Source: Siphlonurus alternatus
Lineage: Eukaryota; Arthropoda; Insecta; Ephemeroptera; Siphlonuridae
Length of the DNA: 64,000 bases
Direction of reading: 5' to 3'
Assembly: GCA_949825025.1 (NCBI GenBank)
Contig: OX463778.1
Span: forward strand, 11,603,671-11,667,670
Within the stretch, counting starts at the first letter, position 1; the number at the start of each line of letters is the position of its first letter. The notes beneath the pieces were generated by a model, which saw only the letters and a program-made list of their open reading frames with translations, did not search any database and was not told the DNA's origin. A program made the position numbers and the translations under genes. Positions 10,250-25,200 of the stretch are shown piece by piece.

Positions 10250-13200
10250 AAATTTCCACCTCTAAGACGTGAAAGGGTATCCTATCCTCTGGTTTCATGA
10301 AATATTATTGATTATATATATTTAAAGGATGTTGTTACCTATAATCTGTGATGTGTCAGTAACCGGCACGACGTACACTTCGTTCCCTAGAAATTTTTTT
10401 ATACCGAGGATCGTTGATTTTTTTTATTAAATTTCCAACTCCAAGACAAAATTGTTCCTTTATCCCCTGGTTTCATCAAATTTTTTTACGGATTCATTTA
10501 AAAGATGTTGTTACCTATAATTTGTGATGTGTCAGTAACTGGCACGACGTACACTTCGTTCCCTAGAAATTTTTTTATACCGAGGATCGATGATTTTTTT
10601 TAATAAATTTCCACCTCCAAGTCAAAATTGTTCCTTTATCCCCTGGTTTCATCAAATTTTTTTACGGATTCATTTAAAGGATGTTGTTACCTATAATTTG
10701 TGATGTGTCAGTAACTGGCACGACGTTTATTTCGTTCCCTAGAAATTTTTTTATACCGAGGATCGTTGATTTTTTTAATAAATTTCTACCTCCAAGACAA
10801 AATTTTCCTTTATCCCCTGGTTTCATCAAATTTTTTTACGGATTCATTTAAAGGATGTTGTTACCTATAATCTGTGATGTGTCAGTAACTGGCACGACGT
10901 ACACTTCGTTCCCTAGAAATTTTTTTATACCGAGGATCGTTGATTTTTTTTATTAAATTTCCACCTCCAAGACAAAATTGTTCCTTTATCCCCTGGTTTC
11001 ATCAAATTTTTTTATGGATTCATTTAAAGAATGTTGTTACCTATAATTTGTGATGTGTCAGTAACTGGCACAACGTACACTTCGTTCCCTAGAAATTATT
11101 TTATACCGAGGATCGTTGATTTTTTTAATAAATTTCCACCTCCAAGACAAAATTGTTCCTTTATCCCCTGGTTTCATCAAATTTTTTTACGGATTCACTT
11201 AAAAAATGTTGTTACCTATAATTTGTGATGTGTCAGTAACTTGCACGACGTACACTTCGTTCCCTAGAAATTTTTTTATACCGAGGATCGTTGATTTTTT
11301 TAAATAAATTTCCACCTCCAAGTCAAAATTGTTCCTTTATCCCCTGGTTTCATCAAATTTTTTTACGGATTCATTTAAAGGATGTTGTTACCTATAATTT
11401 GTGATGTGTCAGTAACTGGCACGACGTACACTTCGTTCCCTAGAAATTATTTTATACCGAGGATCGTTGATTTTTTTAATAAATTTCCACCTCCAAGTCA
11501 AAATTGTTCCTTTATCCCCTGGTTTCATGAATTTTTTTTACGGATTCATTTATAAGATGTTGTTACCTATAATTTGTGATGTGTCAGTAACTGGCACGAC
11601 GTACACTTCGTTCCCTAGAAATTTTTTTATACCGAGGATCGATGATTTTTTTAAATAAATTTCCACCTCCAAGTCAAAATTGTTCCTTTATCCCCTGGTT
11701 TCATCAAATTTTTTTACGGATTCATTTAAAGGATGTTGTTACCTATAATTTGTGATGTGTCAGTAACTGGCACGACGTACACTTCGTTCCCTAGAAATTA
11801 TTTTATACCGAGGATCGTTGATTTTTTTAATAAATTTCCACCTCCAAGACAAAATTGTTCCTTTATCCCCTGGTTTCATCAAATTTTTTTACGGATTCAC
11901 TTAAAGGATGTTGTTACCTATAATTTGTGATGTGTCAGTAACTGGCACGACGTACACTTCGTTCCCTAGAAATTTTTTTATACCGAAGATCGTTGATTTT
12001 TTTAAATAAATTTCCACCTCCAAGTCAAAATTGTTCCTTTATCCCCTGGTTTCATGAAATTTTTTTACGGATTCATTTAAAAGATGTTGTTACCTATAAT
12101 TTGTGATGTCTCAGTAACTGGCACGACGTTTATTGCGTTCCCTAGAAATTTTTTTGTACCGAGGATCGTTGATTTTTTTTAATAAATTTCCACCTCCAAG
12201 TCAAAATTGTTCCTTTATCCCCTGGTTTCATCAAATTTTTTTACGGATTCATTTAAAAGATGTTGTTACCTATAATCTGTGATGTGTCAGTAACTGGCAC
12301 GACGTACACTTCGTTCCCTAGAAATTTTTTTATACCGAGGATCGTTGATTTTTTTTTATTAAATTTCCACCTCCAAGACAAAATTAATCCTTAATCCCCT
12401 GGTTTCATCAAATTTTTTTACGGATTCATTTAAAAAATGTTGTTACCTATAATTTGTGATGTGTCAGTAACTGGCACGACGTTTATTGCGTTCCCTAGAA
12501 TTTTTTTTGTACCGAGGATCGTTGATATTTTTTAATAAATTTCCACCTCCAAGTCAAAATTGTTCCTTTATCCCCTGGTTTCATGAAATTTTTTTACAGA
12601 TTCATTTAAAAGATGTTGTTACCTATAATTTGTGATGTGTCAGTAACTGGCACGACGTACACTTCGTTCCCTAGAAATTATTTAATACCGAGGATCGTTG
12701 ATTTTTTTAATAAATTTCCACCTCCAAGACAAAATTGTTCCTTTATCCCCTGGTTTCATCAAATTTTTTTACGGATTCACTTAAAGGATGTTGTTACCTA
12801 TAATTTGTGATGTGTCAGTAACTGGCACGACGTACACTTCGTTCCCTAGAAATTTTTTTATACCGAGGATCGTTGATTTTTTTTAATAAATTTCCACCTC
12901 CAAGACAAAATTGTTCCTTTATCTCCTGGTTTCATGAAATTTTTTTACGGATTCATTTAAAGAATGTTGTTACCTATAATTTGTGATGTGTCAGTAACTG
13001 GCACAACGTACACTTCGTTCCCTAGAAATTATTTTATACCGAGGATCGTTGATTTTTTTAATAAATTTCCACCTCCAAGACAAAATTGTTCCTTTATCCC
13101 CTGGTTTCATCAAATTTTTTTACGGATTCACTTAAAAAATGTTGTTACCTATAATTTGTGATGTGTCAATAACTTGCACGACGTACACTTCGTTCCCTAG

Positions 13201-16200
13201 AAATTTTTTTATACCGAGGATCGTTGATTTTTTTAAATAAATTTCCACCTCCAAGTCAAAATTGTTCCTTTATCCCCTGGTTTCATCAAATTTTTTTACG
13301 GATTCATTTAAAGGATGTTGTTACCTATAATTTGTGATGTGTCAGTAACTGGCACGACGTACACTTCGTTCCCTAGAAATTATTTTATACCGAGGATCGT
13401 TGATTTTTTTAATAAATTTCCACCTCCAAGTCAAAATTGTTCCTTTATCCCCTGGTTTCATGAATTTTTTTTACGGATTCATTTATAAGATGTTGTTACC
13501 TATAATTTGTGATGTGTCAGTAACTGGCACGACGTACACTTCGTTCCCTAGAAATTTTTTTATACCGAGGATCGTTGATTTTTTTAAATAAATTTCCACC
13601 TCCAAGTCAAAATTGTTCCTTTATCCCCTGGTTTCATCAAATTTTTTTACGGATTCATTTAAAGGATGTTGTTACCTATAATTTGTGATGTGTCAGTAAC
13701 TGGCACGACGTACACTTCGTTCCCTAGAAATTATTTTATACCGAGGATCGTTGATTTTTTTAATAAATTTCCACCTCCAAGACAAAATTGTTCCTTTATC
13801 CCCTGGTTTCATCAAATTTTTTTACGGATTCATTTTAAGGATGTTGTTACCTATAATTTGTGATGTGTCAGTAACTGGCACGACGTACACTTCGTTCCCT
13901 AGAAATTTTTTTATACCGAGGATCGTTGATTTTTTTAAATAAATTTCCACCTCCAAGTCAAAATTGTTCCTTTATCTCCTGGTTTCATCAAATTTTTTTA
14001 CGGATTCATTTAAAGAATGTTGTTACCTATAATTTGTGATGTGTCAGTAACTGGCACAACGTACACTTCGTTCCCTAGAAATTATTTTATACCGAGGATC
14101 GTTGATTTTTTTAATAAATTTCCACCTCCAAGACAAAATTGTTCCTTTATCCCCTGGTTTCATCAAATTTTTTTACGGATTCACTTAAAAAATGTTGTTA
14201 CCTATAATTTGTGATGTGTCAATAACTTGCACGACGTACACTTCGTTCCCTAGAAATTTTTTTATACCGAGGATCGTTGATTTTTTTAAATAAATTTCCA
14301 CCTCCAAGTCAAAATTGTTCCTTTATCCCCTGGTTTCATCAAATTTTTTTACGGATTCATTTAAAGGATGTTGTTACCTATAATTTGTGATGTGTCAGTA
14401 ACTGGCACGACGTACACTTCGTTCCCTAGAAATTATTTTATACCGAGGATCGTTGATTTTTTTAATAAATTTCCACCTCCAAGTCAAAATTGTTCCTTTA
14501 TCCCCTGGTTTCATGAATTTTTTTTACGGATTCATTTATAAGATGTTGTTACCTATAATTTGTGATGTGTCAGTAACTGGCACGACGTACACTTCGTTCC
14601 CTAGAAATTTTTTTATACCGAGGATCGTTGATTTTTTTAAATAAATTTCCACCTCCAAGTCAAAATTGTTCCTTTATCCCCTGGTTTCATCAAATTTTTT
14701 TACGGATTCATTTAAAGGATGTTGTTACCTATAATTTGTGATGTGTCAGTAACTGGCACGACGTACACTTCGTTCCCTAGAAATTATTTTATACCGAGGA
14801 TCGTTGATTTTTTTAATAAATTTCCACCTCCAAGACAAAATTGTTCCTTTATCCCCTGGTTTCATCAAATTTTTTTACGGATTCATTTTAAGGATGTTGT
14901 TACCTATAATTTGTGATGTGTCAGTAACTGGCACGACGTACACTTCGTTCCCTAGAAATTTTTTTATACCGAGGATCGTTGATTTTTTTAATAAATTTCC
15001 ACCTCCAAGTCAAAATTGTTCCTTTATCCCCTGGTTTCATGAATTTTTTTTACGGATTCATTTAAAAGAATGTTGTTACCTATAATTTGTGATGTGTCAG
15101 TAACTGGCACGACGTTTATTGCGTTCCCTAGAATTTTTTTTGTACCGAGGATCGTTGATTTTTTTTAATAAATTTCCACCTCCAAGTCAAAATTGTTCCT
15201 TTATCCCCTGGTTTCATGAAATTTTTTTACAGATTCATTTAAAAGATGTTGTTACCTATAATTTGTGATGTGTCAGTAACTGGCACGACGTACACTTCGT
15301 TCCCTAGAAATTATTTAATACCGAGGATCGTTGATTTTTTTAATAAATTTCCACCTCCAAGACAAAATTGTTCCTTTATCCCCTGGTTTCATCAAATTTT
15401 TTTACGGATTCACTTAAAGGATGTTGTTACCTATAATTTGTGATGTGTCAGTAACTGGCACGACGTACACTTCGTTCCCTAGAAATTTTTTTATACCGAG
15501 GATCGTTGATTTTTTTTAATAAATTTCCACCTCCAAGACAAAATTGTTCCTTTATCCCCTGGTTTCATGAAATTTTTTTACGGATTCATTTAAAGAATGT
15601 TGTTACCTATAATTTGTGATGTGTCAGTAACTGGCACAACGTACACTTCGTTCCCTAGAAATTATTTTATACCGAGGATCGTTGATTTTTTTTAATAAAT
15701 TTCCACCTCCAAGACAAAATTGTTCCTTTATCCCCTGGTTTCATCAAATTTTTTTACGGATTCACTTAAAGGATGTTGTTACCTATAATTTGTGATGTGT
15801 CAGTAACTGGCACGACGTACACTTCGTTCCCTAGAAATTTTTTTATACCGAGGATCGTTGATTTTTTTAAATAAATTTCCACCTCCAAGTCAAAATTGTT
15901 CCTTTATCCCCTGGTTTCATGAAATTTTTTTACGGATTCATTTAAAAGATGTTGTTACCTATAATTTGTGATGTGTCAGTAACTGGCACGACGTACACTT
16001 CGTTCCCTAGAAATTATTTTATACCGAGGATCGTTGATTTTTTTAATAAATTTCCACCTCCAAGTCAAAATTGTTCCTTTATCCCCTGGTTTCATGAATT
16101 TTTTTTACGGATTCATTTAAAAGATGTTGTTACCTATAATTTGTGATGTGTCAGTAACTGGCACGACGTTTATTGCGTTCCCTAGAAATTTTTTTGTACC

Positions 16201-19200
16201 GAGGATCGTTGATTTTTTTAATAAATTTCCACCTCCAAGTCAAAATTGTTCCTTTATCCCCTGGTTTCATGAATTTTTTTTACGGATTCATTTAAAAGAT
16301 GTTGTTACCTATAATTTGTGATGTGTCAGTAACTGGCACGACGTTTATTGCGTTCCCTAGAAATTTTTTTGTACCGAGGATCGTTGATTTTTTTTAATAA
16401 ATTTCCACCTCCAAGTCAAAATTGTTCCTTTATCCCCTGGTTTCATGAATTTTTTTTACGGATTAATTTAAAAGATGTTGTTACCTATAATTTGTGATGT
16501 GTCAGTAACTGGCACAACGTACACTTCGTTCCCTAGAAATTTTTTTATACCGAGGATCGTTGATTTTTTTAAATAAATTTCCACCTCCAAGTCAAAATTG
16601 TTCCTTTATCCCCTGGTTTCATCAAATTTTTTTACGGATTCATTTAAAGGATGTTGTTACCTATAATTTGTGATGTGTCAGTAACTGGCACGACGTTTAT
16701 TGCGTTCCCTAGAAATTTTTTTGTACCGAGGATCGTTGATTTTTTTAATAAATTTCCACCTCCAAGTCAAAATTGTTCCTTTATCCCCTGGTTTCATGAT
16801 TTTTTTTTACGGATTCATTTAAAAAATGTTGTTACCTATAATTTGTGATGTGTCAGTAACTAGCACGACGTACACTTCGTTCCCTAGAAATTTTTTTATA
16901 CCGAGGATCGTTGATTTTTTTAAATAAATTTCCACCTCCAAGTCAAAATTGTTCCTTTATCTCCTGGTTTCATCAAATTTTTTTACGGATTCATTTAAAG
17001 AATGCTGTTACCTATAATTTGTGATGTGTCAGTAACTGGCACGACGTACACTTCGTTCCCTAGAAATTTTTTTATACCGAGGATCGTTGATTTTTTTAAA
17101 TAAATTTCCACCTCCAAGTCAAAATTGTTCCTTTATCCCCTGGTTTCATGAAATTTTTTTACGGATTCATTTAAAAGATGTTGTTACCTATAATTTGTGA
17201 TGTGTCAGTAACTGGCACGACGTACACTTCGTTCCCTAGAAATTATTTTATACCGAGGATCGTTGATTTTTTTAATAAATTTCCACCTCCAAGTCAAAAT
17301 TGTTCCTTTATCCCCTGGTTTCATGAATTTTTTTTACGGATTCATTTAAAAGATGTTGTTACCTATAATTTGTGATGTGTCAGTAACTGGCACGACGTTT
17401 ATTGCGTTCCCTAGAAATTTTTTTGTACCGAGGATCGTTGATTTTTTTAATAAATTTCCACCTCCAAGTCAAAATTGTTCCTTTATCCCCTGGTTTCATG
17501 AATTTTTTTTACGGATTCATTTAAAAGATGTTGTTACCTATAATTTGTGATGTGTCAGTAACTGGCACGACGTTTATTGCGTTCCCTAGAAATTTTTTTG
17601 TACCGAGGATCGTTGATTTTTTTTAATAAATTTCCACCTCCAAGTCAAAATTGTTCCTTTATCCCCTGGTTTCATGAATTTTTTTTACGGATTAATTTAA
17701 AAGATGTTGTTACCTATAATTTGTGATGTGTCAGTAACTGGCACAACGTACACTTCGTTCCCTAGAAATTTTTTTATACCGAGGATCGTTGATTTTTTTA
17801 AATAAATTTCCACCTCCAAGTCAAAATTGTTCCTTTATCCCCTGGTTTCATCAAATTTTTTTACGGATTCATTTAAAGGATGTTGTTACCTATAATTTGT
17901 GATGTGTCAGTAACTGGCACGACGTTTATTGCGTTCCCTAGAAATTTTTTTGTACCGAGGATCGTTGATTTTTTTAATAAATTTCCACCTCCAAGTCAAA
18001 ATTGTTCCTTTATCCCCTGGTTTCATGATTTTTTTTTACGGATTCATTTAAAAAATGTTGTTACCTATAATTTGTGATGTGTCAGTAACTAGCACGACGT
18101 ACACTTCGTTCCCTAGAAATTTTTTTATACCGAGGATCGTTGATTTTTTTAAATAAATTTCCACCTCCAAGTCAAAATTGTTCCTTTATCCCCTGGTTTC
18201 ATCAAATTTTTTTACGGATTCATTTAAAGGATGTTGTTACCTATAATTTGTGATGTGTCAGTAACTGGCACGACGTTTATTGCGTTCCCTAGAAATTTTT
18301 TTGTACCGAGGATCGTTGATTTTTTTAATAAATTTCCACCTCCAAGTCAAAATTGTTCCTTTATCCCCTGGTTTCATGATTTTTTTTTACGGATTCATTT
18401 AAAAAATGTTGTTACCTATAATTTGTGATGTGTCAGTAACTAGCACGACGTACACTTCGTTCCCTAGAAATTTTTTTATACCGAGGATCGTTGATTTTTT
18501 TAAATAAATTTCCACCTCCAAGTCAAAATTGTTCCTTTATCTCCTGGTTTCATCAAATTTTTTTACGGATTCATTTAAAGAATGCTGTTACCTATAATTT
18601 GTGATGTGTCAGTAACTGGCACGACGTACACTTCGTTCCCTAGAATTTATTTTATACCGAGGATCGTTGATTTTTTTAATAAATTTCCACCTCCAAGTCA
18701 AAATTGTTCCTTTATCCCCTGGTTTCATCAAATTTTTTTACGGATTCACTTAAAAGATGTTGATACCTATAGTTTGTGATGTGTCAGTAACTGGCACGAC
18801 GTACACTTCGTTCCCTAGAAATTTTTTTATACCGAGGATCGTTGATTTTTTTAAATAAATTTCCACCTCCAAGTCAAAATTGTTCCTTTATCCCCTGGTT
18901 TCATGAAATTTTTTTACGGATTCATTTAAAGGATGTTGTTACCTATAATTTATGATGTGTCAGTAACTGGCACGACGTACACTTCGTTCCCTAGAAATTA
19001 TTTTATACCGAGGATCGTTGATTTTTTTAATAAATTTCCACCTCCAAGTCAAAATTGTTCCTATATCCCCTGGTTTCATGAATTTTTTTTACGGATTCAT
19101 TTAAAAGATGTTGTTACCTATAATTTGTGATGTGTCAGTAACTGGCACGACGTACACTTCGTTCCCTAGAAATTTTTTTATACCGAGGATCGTTGATTTT

Positions 19201-22200
19201 TTTAAATAAATTTCCACCTCCAAGTCAAAATAGTTCCTTTATCCCCTGGTTTCATCAAATTTTTTTACGGATTCATTTAAAGGATGTTGTTACCTATAAT
19301 TTGTGATGTGTCAGTAACTGGCACGACGTTTATTGCGTTCCCTAGAAATTTTTTTGTACCGAGGATCGTTGATTTTTTTAATAAATTTCCACCTCCAAGT
19401 CAAAATTGTTCCTTTATCCCCTGGTTTCATCAAATTTTTTTACGGATTCATTTAAAGGATGTTGTTACCTATAATCTGTGATGTGTCAGTAACTGGCACA
19501 ACGTACACTTCGTTCCCTAGAAATTTTTTTATACCGAGGATCGTTGATTTTTTTTATTAAATTTCCACCTCCAAGACAAAATTGTTCCTTTATCCCCTGG
19601 TTTCATCAAATTTTTTTACGGATTCATTTAAAGAATGTTGTTACCTATAATTTGTGATGTGTCAGTAACTGGCACGACGTTTATTGCGTTCCCTAGAATT
19701 TTTTTTGTACCGAGGATCGTTGATTTTTTTTAATAAATTTCCACCTCCAAGTCAAAATTGTTCCTTTATCCCCTGGTTTCATGAATTTTTTTTACAGATT
19801 CATTTAAAAGATGTTGTTACCTATAATTTGTGATGTGTCAGTAACTGGCACGACGTACACTTCGTTCCCTAGAAATTATTTAATACCGAGGATCGTTGAT
19901 TTTTTTAATAAATTTCCACCTCCGAGACAAAATTGTTCCTTTATCCCCTGGTTTCATCAAATTTTTTTATGGATTCACTTAAAAGATGTTGTTACCTATA
20001 ATTTGTGATGTGTCAGTAACTGGCACGACGTACACTTCATTCCCTAGAAATTTTTTTATACCGAGGATCGTTGATTTTTTTTAATAAATTTCCACCTCCA
20101 AGACAAAATTGTTCCTTTATCCCCTGGTTTCATGAAATTTTTTTACGGATTCATTTAGAGAATGTTGTTACCTATAATTTGTGATGTGTCAGTAACTGGC
20201 ACAACGTACACTTCGTTCCCTAGAAATTATTTTATACCGAGGATCGTTGATTTTTTTAATAAATTTCCACCTCCAAGACAAAATTGTTCCTTTATCCCCT
20301 GGTTTCATCAAATTTTTTTACGGATTCACTTAAAGGATGTTGTTACCTATAATTTGTGATGTGTCAGTAACTGGCACGACGTACACTTCGTTCCCTAGAA
20401 ATTTTTTTATACCGAGGATCGTTGATTTTTTTAAATAAATTTCCACCTCCAAGTCAAAATTGTTCCTTTATCCCCTGGTTTCATGAAATTTTTTTACGGA
20501 TTCATTTAAAGGATGTTGTTACCTATAATTTGTGATGTGTCAGTAACTGGCACGACGTACACTTCGTTCCCTAGAAATTTTTTTATACCGAGGATCGTTG
20601 ATTTTTTTAAATAAATTTCCACCTCCAAGTCAAAATTGTTCCTTTATCCCCTGGTTTCATCAAATTTTTTTACGGATTCATTTAAAGGATGTTGTTACCT
20701 ATAATTTGTGATGTGTCAGTAACTGGCACGACGTTTATTGCGTTCCCTAGAAATTTTTTTGTACCGAGGATCGTTGATTTTTTTTAATAAATTTCCACCT
20801 CCAAGTCAAAATTGTTCCTTTATCCCCTGGTTTCATGAAATTTTTTTACGGATTCATTTAAAAGATGTTGTTACCTATAATTTGTGATGTGTCAGTAACT
20901 GGCACGACGTACACTTCCTTCCCTAGAAATTTTTTTATACCGAGGATCGTTGATTTTTTTAAATAAATTTCCACCTCCAAGTCAAAATTGTTCCTTTATC
21001 CCCTGGTTTCATGAAATTTTTTTACGGATTCATTTAAAGGATGTTGTTACCTATAATTTGTGATGTGTCAGTAACTGGCACGACGTACACTTCGTTCCCT
21101 AGAAATTTTTTTATACCGAGGATCGTTGATTTTTTTAAATAAATTTCCACCTCCAAGTCAAAATTGTTCCTTTATCCCCTGGTTTCATGAAATTTTTTTA
21201 CGGATTCATTTAAAAGATGTTGTTACCTATAATTTGTGATGTGTCAGTAACTGGCACGACGTTTATTGCGTTCCCTAGAAATTTTTTTGTACCGAGGATC
21301 GTTGATTTTTTTTAATAAATTTCCACCTCCAAGTCAAAATTGTTCCTTTATCCCCTGGTTTCATCAAATTTTTTTACGGATTCATTTAAAGGATGTTGTT
21401 ACCTATCATCTGTGATGTGTCAGTAACTGGCACGACGTACACTTCGTTCCCTAGAAATTTTTTTATACCGAGGATCGTTGATTTTTTTTATTAAATTTCC
21501 ACCTCCAAGACAAAATTGTTCCTTTATCCCCTGGTTTCATGAATTTTTTTTACGGATTCATTTAAAGAATGTTTTTACCTATAATCTGTGATGTGTCAGT
21601 AACTGGCACGACGTTTATTTCGTTCCCTAGAAATTTTTTTATACCGATCGAGGATCGTTGATTTTTTTTAATAAATTTCCACCTCCAAGTCAAAATTGTT
21701 CCTTTATCCCCTGGTTTCATCAAATTTTTTTACGGATTCATTTAAAGGATGTTGTTACCTATAATTTGTGATGTGTCAGTAACTGGCACGACGTACACTT
21801 CGTTCCCTAGAAATTATTTTATACCGAGGATCGTTGATTTTTTTAATAAATTTCCACCTCCAAGACAAAATTGTTCCTTTATCCCCTGGTTTCATCAAAT
21901 TTTTTTACGGATTCACTTAAAGGATGTTGTTACCTATAATTTGTGATGTGTCAGTAACTGGCACGACGTACACTTCGTTCCCTAGAAATTTTTTTATACC
22001 GAGGATCGTTGATTTTTTTAAATAAATTTCCACCTCCAAGTCAAAATTGTTCCTTTATCCCCTGGTTTCATGAAATTTTTTTACGGATTCATTTAAAAGA
22101 TGTTGTTACCTATAATTTGTGATGTGTCAGTAACTGGCACGACGTTTATTGCGTTCCCTAGAAATTTTTTTGTACCGAGGATCGTTGATTTTTTTAAATA

Positions 22201-25200
22201 AATTTCCACCTCCAAGTCAAAATTGTTCCTTTATCCCCTGGTTTCATCAAATTTTTTTACGGATTCATTTAAAGGATGTTGTTACCTATAATCTGTGATG
22301 TGTCAGTAACTGGCACGACGTACACTTCGTTCCCTAGAAATTTTTTTATACCGAGGATCGTTGATTTTTTTTATTAAATTTCCACCTCCAAGACAAAATT
22401 GTTCCTTTATCCCCTGGTTTCATCAAATTTTTTTACGGATTCATTTAAAGAATGTTGTTACCTATAATTTGTGATGTGTCAGTAACTGGCACGACGTTTA
22501 TTGCGTTCCCTAGAATTTTTTTTGTACCGAGGATCGTTGATTTTTTTTAATAAATTTCCACCTCCAAGTCAAAATTGTTCCTTTATCCCCTGGTTTCATG
22601 AAATTTTTTTACAGATTCATTTAAAAGATGTTGTTACCTATAATTTGTGATGTGTCAGTAACTGGCACGACGTACACTTCGTTCCCTAGAAATTATTTAA
22701 TACCGAGGATCGTTGATTTTTTTAATAAATTTCCACCTCCAAGACAAAATTGTTCCTTTATCCCCTGGTTTCATCAAATTTTTTTACGGATTCACTTAAA
22801 GGATGTTGTTACCTATAATTTGTGATGTGTCAGTAACTGGCACGACGTACACTTCGTTCCCTAGAAATTTTTTTATACCGAGGATCGTTGATTTTTTTTA
22901 ATAAATTTCCACCTCCAAGACAAAATTGTTCCTTTATCCCCTGGTTTCATGAAATTTTTTTACGGATTCATTTAAAGAATGTTGTTACCTATAATTTGTG
23001 ATGTGTCAGTAACTGGCACAACGTACACTTCGTTCCCTAGAAATTATTTTATACCGAGGATCGTTGATTTTTTTAATAAATTTCCACCTCCAAGACAAAA
23101 TTGTTCCTTTATCCCCTGGTTTCATCAAATTTTTTTACGGATTCACTTAAAAGATGTTGTTACCTATAATTTGTGATGTGTCAGTAACTGGCACGACGTA
23201 CACTTCGTTCCCTAGAAATTTTTTTATACCGAGGATCGTTGATTTTTTTAAATAAATTTCCACCTCCAAGTCAAAATTGTTCCTTTATACCCTGGTTTCA
23301 TGAATTTTTTTTACGGATTCATTTAAAGGATGTTGTTACCTATAATTTGTGATGTGTCAGTAACTGGCACGACGTACCTATCGTTCCCTAGAAATTATTT
23401 TATACCGAGGATCGTTGATTTTTTTAATAAATTTCCACCTCCAAGTCAAAATTGTTCCTTTATCCCCTTGTTTCATGAATTTTTTTTACGGATTCATTTA
23501 AAAGATGTTGTTACCTATAATTTGTGATGTGTCAGTAACTGGCACGACGTACACTTCGTTCCCTAGAAATTTTTTTATACCGAGGATCGTTGATTTTTTT
23601 TATTAAATTTCCACCTCCAAGACAAAATTGTTCCTTTATCCCCTGGTTTCATCAAATTTTTTTACGGATTCATTTAAAGAATGTAGTTACCTATAATTTG
23701 TGATGTGTCAGTAACTGGCACGACGTACACTTCGTTCCCTAGAAATTATTTTATACCGAGGATCGTTGATTTTTTTAATAAATTTCCACCTCCAAGTCAA
23801 AATTGTTCCTATATCCCCTGGTTTCATGAATTTTTTTTACGGATTCATTTAAAAGATGTTGTTACCTATAATTTGTGATGTGTCAGTAACTGGCACGACG
23901 TTTATTGCGTTCCCTAGAAATTTTTTTGTACCGAGGATCGTTGATTTTTTTAATAAATTTCCACCTCCAAGTCAAAATTGTTCCTTTATCCCCTGGTTTC
24001 ATGAATTTTTTTTACGGATTCATTTAAAAAATGTTGTTACCTATAATTTGTGATGTGTCAGTAACTGGCACGACGTTTATTGCGTTCCCTAGAAATTTTT
24101 TTGTACCGAGGATCGTTGATTTTTTTTAATAAATTTCCACCTCCAAGTCAAAATTGTTCCTTTATCCCCTGGTTTCATGAATTTTTTTTACGGATTCATT
24201 TAAAAGATGTTGTTACCTATAATTTGTGATGTGTCAGTAACTGGCACAACGTACACTTCGTTCCCTAGAAATTTTTTTATACCGAGGATCGTTGATTTTT
24301 TTAAATAAATTTCCACCTCCAAGTCAAAATTGTTCCTTTATCCCCTGGTTTCATCAAATTTTTTTACGGATTCATTTAAAGGATGTTGTTACCTATTATT
24401 TGTGATGTGTCAGTAACTGGCACGACGTTTATTGCGTTCCCTAGAAATTTTTTTGTACCGAGGATCGTTGATTTTTTTAATAAATTTCCACCTCCAAGTC
24501 AAAATTGTTCCTTTATCCCCTGGTTTCATGATTTTTTTTTACGGATTCATTTAAAAAATGTTGTTACCTATAATTTGTGATGTGTCAGTAACTAGCACGA
24601 CGTACACTTCGTTCCCTAGAAATTTTTTTATACCGAGGATCGTTGATTTTTTTAAATAAATTTCCACCTCCAAGTCAAAATTGTTCCTTTATCTCCTGGT
24701 TTCATCAAATTTTTTTACGGATTCATTTAAAGAATGCTGTTACCTATAATTTGTGATGTGTCAGTAACTGGCACGACGTACACTTCGTTCCCTAGAAATT
24801 ATTTTATACCGAGGATCGTTGATTTTTTTAATAAATTTTCACCTCCAAGTCAAAATTGTTCCTTTATCCCCTGGTTTCATCAAATTTTTTTACGGATTCA
24901 CTTAAAGGATGTTGTTACCTATAATTTGTGATGTGTCAGTAACTGGCACGACGTACACTTCGTTCCCTAGAAATTTTTTTATACCGAGGATCGTTGATTT
25001 TTTTAAATAAATTTCCACCTCCAAGTCAAAATTGTTCCTTTATCCCCTGGTTTCATGAAATTTTTTTACGGATTCATTTAAAGGATGTTGTTACCTATAA
25101 TTTGTGATGTGTCAGTAACTGGCACGACGTACACTTCGTTCCCTAGAAATTATTTTATACCGAGGATCGTTGATTTTTTTAATAAATTTCCACCTCCAAG